Shown here: piece after piece, positions 8,529 to 15,077 of the stretch
Layout: each line of letters starts with the position of its first letter
How positions within the stretch are numbered: position 1 is the stretch's first letter
Assembly (NCBI GenBank): GCA_040879985.1
Contig: JBBDJH010000002.1
Span: 62,001-126,000, forward strand
Reading direction: 5' to 3'
Length of the DNA: 64,000 bases
Source: VRUE01 sp040879985
Lineage (GTDB): Bacteria; Actinomycetota; Thermoleophilia; Solirubrobacterales; 70-9
Program-made: the position numbers and the translations under genes
The notes under the pieces: model-generated
Seen by the model: only the letters and a program-made list of their open reading frames with translations
Database searches by the model: none
What the model was told of the DNA's origin: nothing

Positions 8529-8564
8529 CCGCCACCTCCTCCGCTTCGCGTCCGGGGGTGGCGG
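8529..8564 (+). terminator. Stem-loop after the RpiR-type regulator
   Basis: An 11-bp stem (CCGCCACCTCC with GGGGGTGGCGG, one wobble or mismatch) and a 14-base loop, starting 5 bases after the stop at 8524. No T-tract follows, so it may act as a weak terminator or 3'-end stabiliser. Confidence 0.5.
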
Positions 8565-8639
8565 CTGCGCGCCAGATCGGCGCCGCTCGCGAAGAATTAG
8601 ATCGTGACGCTCGCTAATCGGTCGGGATGGGGCGTCAGG

Positions 8640-8646
8640 TAATAAT
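8640..8646 (+). promoter_or_regulatory. Putative -10 element for pdxS, leaderless
   Basis: TAATAAT ends 6 bases before the pdxS ATG at 8653, with no ribosome binding site between, so the transcript may begin at or next to the start codon. No convincing -35 box is seen. Confidence 0.35.
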
Positions 8647-8652
8647 GCCCTG

Positions 8653-9540
8653 ATGGCCGAGAGAGCTACGTTTCGAGTAAAGACCGGCCTCGCCGAGATG
8701 CTCAAGGGCGGGGTGATCATGGACGTGGTCACGCCCGAGCAGGCGCGGATCGCCGAGGGGGCGGGCGCCTGCGCGGTGATGGCGCTGGAGCGCGTGCCCG
8801 CCGACATCCGCCGCGACGGCGGCGTCGCCCGCATGTCGGACCCGGCGATGATCAAGGGGATCCAGGAAGCGGTGACGATCCCGGTCATGGCCAAGGCGCG
8901 GATCGGCCACTTCGCCGAGGCCCAGGTTTTGCAGGCGCTCGAGGTCGACTACATCGACGAGTCCGAGGTGCTGACCCCGGCCGACGAGCGCAACCACATC
9001 GAGAAGCTCGCCTTCGAGGCGCCCTTCGTCTGCGGCGCGACCAACCTCGGCGAGGCGCTGCGGCGGATCGGCGAGGGGGCGGCGATGATCCGCTCCAAGG
9101 GCGAGGCCGGCACCGGCAACGTGGTCGAGGCGGTGCGCCACATGCGCGAGATCGTCGGCGGGATCAGGCAGCTTGAGCAGCTGCGGCCGGAGGAACTGGC
9201 CGCCGCGGCGAAAGAGCACCGGGCGCCGCTGGAAGTCGTCCACGAGGTCGCCGCGCAGGGCCGCCTGCCGGTGCCGCTGTTCTGCGCCGGCGGGATCGCG
9301 ACGCCGGCCGACGCGGCGCTGATGATGCAGCTCGGCGCCGAGGGCAACTTCGTCGGCTCGGGGATCTTCAAGAGCGCCGACCCGGAGCGCCGCGCCCGCG
9401 CGATCGTCGAGGCGACGACGCACTTCGCCGACCCCGAGCGGGTCGCGGCGGCCTCGATCGGGCTCGGCGAGGCGATGCCGGGCCTGGAGATTGCCGAGCT
9501 GGCCGCGGCGGACGCGCTCCTGCAGGACCGCGGTGCCTGA
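8653..9540 (+). CDS. pdxS: Pyridoxal 5'-phosphate synthase subunit PdxS
   Basis: A 295-residue TIM-barrel enzyme that makes pyridoxal phosphate from ribose 5-phosphate, glyceraldehyde 3-phosphate and ammonia supplied by PdxT. Both catalytic lysines are present at the family positions: Lys81 in VMAKARIGH and Lys149 in MIRSKGEAGTGN. The phosphate-binding segment FCAGGIATPADAAL and the GSGIFKS motif are also seen. Length is normal. pdxT overlaps its end by 8 bases, as expected for two subunits of one 12+12 complex. There is no Shine-Dalgarno; see the -10-like TAATAAT just upstream. Confidence 0.97.
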   Translation: MAERATFRVKTGLAEMLKGGVIMDVVTPEQARIAEGAGACAVMALERVPADIRRDGGVARMSDPAMIKGIQEAVTIPVMAKARIGHFAEAQVLQALEVDYIDESEVLTPADERNHIEKLAFEAPFVCGATNLGEALRRIGEGAAMIRSKGEAGTGNVVEAVRHMREIVGGIRQLEQLRPEELAAAAKEHRAPLEVVHEVAAQGRLPVPLFCAGGIATPADAALMMQLGAEGNFVGSGIFKSADPERRARAIVEATTHFADPERVAAASIGLGEAMPGLEIAELAAADALLQDRGA

Positions 9541-10123
9541 GCTGCGCCTCGGCGTCCTCGCAATCCAGGGCGGCTTCGAAGCGCATCTGGCGATTCTGCG
9601 CGAGCTGGGGGCCGAGGCGCGCGAGGTGCGTACCCCGGCGCAGCTCGACGGGCTCGACGGGCTGGTCATCCCCGGCGGCGAGAGCACGACGATCGTCAAG
9701 GGGATCGAGTCGGCCGGGCTGGGCGAGGCGATCCGCGCCCACCACGCCGCCGGCCGGCCGCTGTTCGGCACCTGCGCGGGGATGATCGTCTGCGACGACG
9801 CCCACCTCGGCCTGCTCGACGTGAGCGCCAGGCGCAACGCCTTCGGCCGCCAGCTGCAGAGCTTCGAGGCCGACCTGGCCGTCGCGGGGATCGGCGAGGA
9901 GCCGCTGCGCGCCGTCTTCATCCGCGCCCCCTGGGTCGAGCGCGCCGGACCCGGCGTCGACATCCTGGCCTCCTACGACGGGCACCCGGTGGCGGTGCGC
10001 GAGGGCAGCGTCCTCGCCTGCGCCTTCCACCCCGAGCTGGGCGACGATTCGAGGCTGCATGCACTGTTCATGGCAATGACTACCGGGGCGCGCGACCGCG
10101 CCCACGAGGGGGCGGGAACGTGA
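9533..10123 (+). CDS. pdxT: Pyridoxal 5'-phosphate synthase glutaminase subunit PdxT
   Basis: A 196-residue class I glutamine amidotransferase that releases ammonia from glutamine for PdxS. Visible: oxyanion and glutamine site PGGEST (47-52), nucleophile Cys81 in GTCAGM, and the His166/Glu168 pair in FHPEL. The start is the GTG at 9533, inside the end of pdxS (8-base overlap); the frame stays open upstream to 9491 but that part is pdxS sequence. Its stop overlaps the start of the aminopeptidase gene by 4 bases (GTGA). Confidence 0.95.
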   Translation: MPELRLGVLAIQGGFEAHLAILRELGAEAREVRTPAQLDGLDGLVIPGGESTTIVKGIESAGLGEAIRAHHAAGRPLFGTCAGMIVCDDAHLGLLDVSARRNAFGRQLQSFEADLAVAGIGEEPLRAVFIRAPWVERAGPGVDILASYDGHPVAVREGSVLACAFHPELGDDSRLHALFMAMTTGARDRAHEGAGT

Positions 10124-11223
10124 GAGATCCGAGAGCGGAGCGGCTGGCGAAGATCCTGGTCGGCTACTCGACCGAGGTCAAGCAGGGCGAGGTCGTCGCG
10201 ATCGACGGCGAGGAGGCGGCCGCGCCGCTGCTGCTGGCGGTCTACGAGGAGGTGCTGAAGGCCGGCGCCCACCCGATCTCCACGGTCGCGCTCGACGGCC
10301 AGGCGGCCGCCTATTACAAGCACGCCTCCGACGCCCAGCTCGACTGGATCTCACCGGTCTCGGAATGGCTGCTCGACAACGTCGACGTGCGCATCGCGAT
10401 CGGCGCCAGCACCAACACGCGCGAGCTCTCCGGCGTGCCGCCACAGCGCCAGTCGCGCCGCCAGATCGCCACCGGCGAGCTGCTCGGCCGGGCGATGGAG
10501 CGCAGCGCCAAGGGCGAGTTCCGCTGGGTCTACACGCTCTTCCCGACCAACGCCTACGCCGCCGAGGCGGAGATGAGCCTGGCCGACTACGAGGACTTCT
10601 ACTACGGCGCCTGCCTGGCCGACGACGACGACCCGCTGACCGCCTGGGTGCGCGCCTCGGAGGAGTGCACGCGCCTCGCCGAGTGGATCGAGGGGCATGA
10701 GGAGGTGCGCGTTGTCGCGCCGGGCACCGACATCAAGCTTGGCATCGCCGGGCGCAAGTTCATCCCCTGCGACGGCCGCCACAACATGCCCGACGGCGAG
10801 TTCTTCACCGGGCCGATCGAGGACTCGGTCGAGGGCGAGGTCAGCTTCCATCTACCGGCGACGGTCGGCGGCCGCGAGGTCGCCGGGGTGAAGCTGCGCT
10901 TCGAGGCCGGCAAGGTCGTCGACGCGAGCGCCGAGCGCGGCGAGGAGTTCCTGATCGAGCTGCTCGACACCGACGCGGGCGCCCGCCGCCTCGGTGAGCT
11001 CGGCATCGGCACCAACTACGCGATCGACCGCGGCACCCGCGAGGTGCTGCTCGACGAGAAGCTCGGCGGCACCGTCCACATGGCGGTCGGCAAGAGCTAT
11101 CCCGAGTCGGGCGGCGTCAACGAGTCCGCCGTCCACACCGACCTGGTCTGCGACCTGCGCCTGGGCGGCAAGCTCGAAGTCGACGGCAAGGTGATGCAGG
11201 AAGACGGCAAATTCGTCGTCTGA
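10120..11223 (+). CDS. M29 family aminopeptidase
   Basis: A 367-residue leaderless cytosolic metallopeptidase of the thermophilic aminopeptidase T/AmpS type. The family uses two metal ions held by conserved Glu, His and Asp residues. The C-terminal part shows the expected motifs: FFTGPIEDSVEG, GGTVHMAVG and the terminal VHTDLVCDL, where the histidines sit. It probably trims peptides to free amino acids. The GTG start overlaps the pdxT stop. Linkage to vitamin B6 genes looks like operon packing, not pathway logic. It ends one base before the stop of the convergent gene. Confidence 0.9.
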   Translation: MRDPRAERLAKILVGYSTEVKQGEVVAIDGEEAAAPLLLAVYEEVLKAGAHPISTVALDGQAAAYYKHASDAQLDWISPVSEWLLDNVDVRIAIGASTNTRELSGVPPQRQSRRQIATGELLGRAMERSAKGEFRWVYTLFPTNAYAAEAEMSLADYEDFYYGACLADDDDPLTAWVRASEECTRLAEWIEGHEEVRVVAPGTDIKLGIAGRKFIPCDGRHNMPDGEFFTGPIEDSVEGEVSFHLPATVGGREVAGVKLRFEAGKVVDASAERGEEFLIELLDTDAGARRLGELGIGTNYAIDRGTREVLLDEKLGGTVHMAVGKSYPESGGVNESAVHTDLVCDLRLGGKLEVDGKVMQEDGKFVV

Positions 11224-11628
11224 TCACCCCGTCGGCAGGGGCGAGCCGGCGAGGAAGAAGAACCAGAAGACGAAGACGAGGCCGGCCAGCATCACCGAGC
11301 CGATCAGCACTCCCTCGACCACCGTCGTCGTGCCTTCGGGGCTGCCGCTGTCGCTCATGCTCTTCAGCCAGTTCGGCCGGATCGAGGCGAGGCGGTTGGT
11401 GCCGGTGACGCGCATGTAGAGGACGTTGAGGCGGCCGATCAGCCAGGCGTCGAAGACGATCGTCAGCAGGATCCCGATCGCGACGACGGCGTAGGGCCCG
11501 GCGGCGGGGAACTGCGTCGAGGCAATCTGCGAGGCGATGTAGATCCAGCCCACGGGAATCGCGGTCCACAGCGCCAGGGCCGCGAACAGCATTACGACGA
11601 ATATGGAGCTCGCGGCCAATCCCCGCAC
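11224..11628 (-). CDS. Small membrane protein, unknown function
   Basis: A 134-residue protein with three hydrophobic helices (about 6-34, 44-64 and 104-127) separated by a polar loop (RVTGTNRLASIRPNWLKSM). I do not recognise it. It starts at the GTG at 11628 and is divergent from yebC, 20 bases apart, so both genes share a very short control region. The stop codons of this gene and the aminopeptidase abut. Confidence 0.6.
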   Translation of the reverse strand: MRGLAASSIFVVMLFAALALWTAIPVGWIYIASQIASTQFPAAGPYAVVAIGILLTIVFDAWLIGRLNVLYMRVTGTNRLASIRPNWLKSMSDSGSPEGTTTVVEGVLIGSVMLAGLVFVFWFFFLAGSPLPTG

Positions 11629-11634
11629 GCCTCA

Positions 11635-11640
11635 TACAAT
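11635..11640 (+). promoter_or_regulatory. Putative -10 element for yebC
   Basis: TACAAT, 8 bases before the yebC ATG at 11649. That spacing implies a transcript starting almost at the start codon. The -35 region is unclear. Confidence 0.35.
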
Positions 11641-11648
11641 GGCAAACG

Positions 11649-12407
11649 ATGTCCGGGCACTCGAAGTGGTCTTCGATCAAACACAAGAAGGGCGCGGCCG
11701 ACGCCAAACGCGGCAAGCTCTTCACCAAGCTGGCGCGGGCGATCACGGTCGCCGCGCGCGACGGCGGCGGCGACCCCGAGGGCAATGCGGCGCTGGCGAC
11801 CGCGATCCAGAAGGCGCGCGAAGCCTCGATGCCCAAGGACAACATCCAGCGCGCGGTCGATCGCGGCTCGGGGGTGGGCAGCGACGCGGCGGCGATCGAA
11901 TCGATCCTCTTCGAGGGCTACGGGCCGGGCGGCGCCGCGATCCTGGTCGAGGCGCTGACCGATAACCGCAACCGCGCCAGCGCCGACGTCCGCCACGCCT
12001 TCAGCAAACACAACGGCAGCCTCGGCGAGCCGGGCTCGGTCGCCTGGATCTTCGCGAAGCGGGGCGCCCTCGCGGTCGACGCCAAGCGCTACGGCGAGGA
12101 CGACCTGATCGCCGCGATCGACGCCGGCGCCGAGGACGTGCGCGAGGAGGGCGACCTGCTGCGGGTGCTCTGCGAGCCGGGCGACCTGAGCGCCGTGCGC
12201 GAGGCGCTCGAGGCCGGCGGGGTCGAGATCCAGTCCGCGGAGGTGGCGATGGAGCCGAAGAGCACGGTCGAGGTCAAGGGCAACGAGGCCAAGTCGCTGC
12301 TCGGCCTGATCGAGGACCTGGAAGAGCACGACGACGTCAACGAGGTCCACGCCAACTTCGACATCCCCGACGAGGTACTGCAGATGCTCGCCGCCCAGGC
12401 GGCCTGA
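11649..12407 (+). CDS. yebC: YebC/PmpR family protein (TACO1-like)
   Basis: A 252-residue protein with the family hallmark N-terminus SGHSKWSSIKHKKGAADAKR and the conserved EGYGPGG and NRNRAS segments. Members bind DNA as regulators, or ribosomes to ease translation of proline runs. In many bacteria it stands directly upstream of ruvC, as here, and it may share their transcript. There is no Shine-Dalgarno; TACAAT upstream suggests a leaderless mRNA. Confidence 0.95.
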   Translation: MSGHSKWSSIKHKKGAADAKRGKLFTKLARAITVAARDGGGDPEGNAALATAIQKAREASMPKDNIQRAVDRGSGVGSDAAAIESILFEGYGPGGAAILVEALTDNRNRASADVRHAFSKHNGSLGEPGSVAWIFAKRGALAVDAKRYGEDDLIAAIDAGAEDVREEGDLLRVLCEPGDLSAVREALEAGGVEIQSAEVAMEPKSTVEVKGNEAKSLLGLIEDLEEHDDVNEVHANFDIPDEVLQMLAAQAA

Positions 12408-12443
12408 CGAAGGCATCCGGGGCTTCTCCCAGAATCACTCCCT

Positions 12444-12956
12444 ATGCAAGTCGTGATGGGGATCGACCCCGGTGCCGCCAACCTCGGATTCGGGATCGTC
12501 AGGGTCGAGGGCAACCGCATGGTCGCGCTCGACGGAGGCGTGGTCGAAACGACGGCCGAGCTGCCGATGGAGCGTCGCCTCGAGCGGATCCACAGCGAGC
12601 TGGCCGAGCTGCTCGCCTGGCATGAGCCGAAGGCGATGGCGCTCGAGGAGGTCTTCTTCGGCAAGAACGTGCAGACGGCGATGACCGTCGGCCGCGCCAG
12701 CGGGATCGCGATGCTGGCCGCCGCCCAGGCCGGCGTCAGCTGCTTCGCCTACACGCCGCAGGCGATCAAGATGGCCGTCTGCGGCAGCGGCGCCGCCGAC
12801 AAGAAGCAGGTGCAGCGGATGGTCGGCACGCTGCTCGGCCTGCCCGAGCTGCCGACCCCCGACCACGCCGCCGACGCGCTCGCGGTGGCGATCTGCCACG
12901 GCGGCGGCGCCGGGCACCGCGAGGCCGCGGCCGTGGCCGAGGGGGCGGCGCGATGA
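12444..12956 (+). CDS. ruvC: Holliday junction resolvase RuvC
   Basis: A 170-residue endonuclease that cuts four-way DNA junctions after RuvAB branch migration. The acidic catalytic set is intact: Asp8 in GIDPG, Glu68 in ALEEVFF, and His141/Asp144 in DHAADAL. The His variant at the third position is also seen in Thermus RuvC. First gene of ruvC-ruvA-ruvB, with 4-base overlaps between neighbours. No clear ribosome binding site precedes the ATG. Confidence 0.96.
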   Translation: MQVVMGIDPGAANLGFGIVRVEGNRMVALDGGVVETTAELPMERRLERIHSELAELLAWHEPKAMALEEVFFGKNVQTAMTVGRASGIAMLAAAQAGVSCFAYTPQAIKMAVCGSGAADKKQVQRMVGTLLGLPELPTPDHAADALAVAICHGGGAGHREAAAVAEGAAR

Positions 12957-13549
12957 TCGCGGCCGTGCGCGGCGAGGTGATGGTCAGGCGCCCCGACCAC
13001 GTCGTGATCGAGGCGGGCGGCGTCGGCTACCGGCTGACGGTCTCGGCGGAGACGCTGAAGGCGGTGCCCGCTACCGGCCGCGAGGCCTTCCTGCAGGCCG
13101 AGCTGGTCGCCCGCGAGGACTCGCTGGCGCTGTTCGGCTTCGCCTCCGAGGAGGAGCGCGACCTCTTCGTCCAGCTCGTCTCGGTCAGCGGGGTCGGGCC
13201 GAAAGTGGCGATCGCCGTGCTCTCCGGCGGCCCGGCGCGCGAGCTGCTGCGGGCGATCGCCGCCGGCGACGCGAAACGCTTCCAGGCGGCGCCGGGGATC
13301 GGCAAACGCACCGCCGAGCGGATCATCGTCGAGCTGCGCGAGAAGGTCACCGGGGCGCTGGAGGAAGAGGTCAGCCTGGCCGGCGGCGAGGAGGGCGACC
13401 CGCGTTCGCTCGCCCGCGACGGCCTGGTCAACCTCGGCTACGCGCCACTGGAGGCCGAGCAGCTGCTCGACGGGGTCGAGGGCAGCGATGCCGAGCAGCT
13501 GCTGGCGACGGCGCTGCGCAGGGCCGGCACGGGACGGAAAGCGGCATGA
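12953..13549 (+). CDS. ruvA: Holliday junction branch migration protein RuvA
   Basis: A 198-residue junction-binding subunit. Domain I is an OB fold (1-65), domain II carries helix-hairpin-helix motifs (LVSVSGVGPKVAIAVLS and FQAAPGIGKRTAERIIVEL), and domain III (about 150-198) is the RuvB-contacting helical domain. It tetramerises on the crossover and loads RuvB. The ATG overlaps the ruvC stop (ATGA). Length is typical. Confidence 0.95.
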   Translation: MIAAVRGEVMVRRPDHVVIEAGGVGYRLTVSAETLKAVPATGREAFLQAELVAREDSLALFGFASEEERDLFVQLVSVSGVGPKVAIAVLSGGPARELLRAIAAGDAKRFQAAPGIGKRTAERIIVELREKVTGALEEEVSLAGGEEGDPRSLARDGLVNLGYAPLEAEQLLDGVEGSDAEQLLATALRRAGTGRKAA

Positions 13550-14604
13550 GCGAGAAGCGGATCCGCACGCCCGGCATCGACGGCGAGCCCGACGTGCGGA
13601 TCCACGACGCGCGCGCCGACATCCCCGACGAGGACCTCGACCGCTCGCTGCGGCCGCCGAGCCTGACCGATTTCGTCAACCAGGCCCAGGTCACCGATCA
13701 GCTGGCGATCTTCATCGAGGCGGCGCGGCGGCGCGGCGAGCCGCTCGACCACGTCCTGCTCGCCGGCCCGCCCGGCCTCGGCAAGACCTCGCTCGCCCAC
13801 ATCGTCGCCGCCGAGATGGAGGTGCCGCTCGTGCAGACCGCCGGCCCGGCGCTGGAGCGCAAGGCCGACGTCGCCTCCTTCCTCACCTCGCTCGAGCCCG
13901 GCAGCGTCTTCTTCGTCGACGAGATCCACCGGCTCGGCCGCGCCGTCGAGGAGACGCTCTACCCGGCGATGGAGGACGGCGAGCTGCCGGTCGTGCTCGG
14001 CGCCGGCGCCGGCGCCCGCACCGTCACCCTGCCGTTGCCGCCGTTCACGCTGGTCGGCGCGACCACCCGCGCCGGCCTGCTGACCACGCCGCTGCGCGAC
14101 CGCTTCGGGGTCAGCCACCGGCTCGAGCACTACAACCCCGAGCACCTCGCCGAGATCGTCGAGCGCTCGGCCGGCATCCTCGAGATCGAGATCGACGCCG
14201 CGGGCGCCGAGACGATCGCCGCGCGCTCGCGGGGCACCCCGCGGGTCGCCAACCGGCTGCTCAAGCGGGTCCGCGATTTCGCCCAGGTGAAGGGCAGCGG
14301 CAGCGTCGACGCCGAGGTCGCCGCGGCCGGCCTGGCGATGCTCGAGGTCGACGCCGGCGGGCTCGACCGCGGCGACCGCAACCTGCTCGACACGGTGGCC
14401 AGCAAGTTCGCCGGCGGCCCGGTCGGGCTCTCGACCCTGGCCGTGGCGATCGGCGAGGAGCAGGACACGATCGAGGACGTGCTCGAGCCGTATCTGCTCC
14501 AACAGGGCTTGCTGAAGCGGACTCCGCGCGGTCGGGTGCTGACCGAGAGGGCCTACGAGCACCTCGGCATCCCGACCCCCGAGAGAGCGAAAAGCCTGTT
14601 CTGA
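13546..14604 (+). CDS. ruvB: Holliday junction branch migration ATPase RuvB
   Basis: A 352-residue AAA+ motor that pulls DNA through the RuvA tetramer. Walker A GPPGLGKT (74-81), Walker B VFFVDEIH (121-128), sensor segment GATTRAG, and arginine-finger region PLRDRFG are all present. A winged-helix domain closes the protein (LQQGLLKRTPRGRVLTERAYEHL). It overlaps ruvA by 4 bases. An N-terminal extension of about 30 residues precedes the RPPSLTDF motif. Confidence 0.96.
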   Translation: MSEKRIRTPGIDGEPDVRIHDARADIPDEDLDRSLRPPSLTDFVNQAQVTDQLAIFIEAARRRGEPLDHVLLAGPPGLGKTSLAHIVAAEMEVPLVQTAGPALERKADVASFLTSLEPGSVFFVDEIHRLGRAVEETLYPAMEDGELPVVLGAGAGARTVTLPLPPFTLVGATTRAGLLTTPLRDRFGVSHRLEHYNPEHLAEIVERSAGILEIEIDAAGAETIAARSRGTPRVANRLLKRVRDFAQVKGSGSVDAEVAAAGLAMLEVDAGGLDRGDRNLLDTVASKFAGGPVGLSTLAVAIGEEQDTIEDVLEPYLLQQGLLKRTPRGRVLTERAYEHLGIPTPERAKSLF

Positions 14605-14619
14605 GTAACCTGGCGGGGG

Positions 14620-15075
14620 ATGCCTTTCTTCATCTGCCCCAACTGCGGGAACAGGGAGCTGAGCGCGGACCGGACAGCCGGCTTCAGCGCGCGCCCAAAG
14701 GGCTGCTCGAAATGCGGCTTCGGCTTCGTCTTCGAGCTGCTCGACGACTACTACCCGGCGCCGAACGCGGCCTTCTTCGTCTGCGACCAGCAGGCGCGGG
14801 TGATCGACGCCGGCCGTGGCAGCTTCGAGCTGACCGGGCTCACCGACGAGGACGTGATCGGCCGCCCGGTGAAGGAAGTGCTCGGCCTGCAGTGGCAGCA
14901 GACAGGCGATAACGGCGACCCGATCGCGACCTCGCTGGAGTGGGGCGTGCGCTCGCTCGGCAAAAAGGTCTCGGTCAACGCCGAGGGCGACATGCCCGCC
15001 GAAGCCGTCGCCGACGTCTTCCCGGCCTACGACGACGACGGCGGCCTGCTGATCGTGCTGACGCCCGAGGGTTGA
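14620..15075 (+). CDS. Zinc-ribbon plus PAS-like protein
   Basis: A 151-residue protein. The N-terminus has two cysteine pairs (CPNC near residues 6-9 and CSKC near 29-32) forming a treble-clef zinc ribbon. Residues about 45-150 look like a small PAS domain (FFVCDQQARVIDAGRGSFELTG; later IGRPVKEVLGL). No effector domain follows, so it may sense a ligand or redox state and act through protein contacts. Placed between ruvB and secDF in a run of closely spaced genes. Function unknown. Confidence 0.7.
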   Translation: MPFFICPNCGNRELSADRTAGFSARPKGCSKCGFGFVFELLDDYYPAPNAAFFVCDQQARVIDAGRGSFELTGLTDEDVIGRPVKEVLGLQWQQTGDNGDPIATSLEWGVRSLGKKVSVNAEGDMPAEAVADVFPAYDDDGGLLIVLTPEG

Positions 15076-15077
15076 GG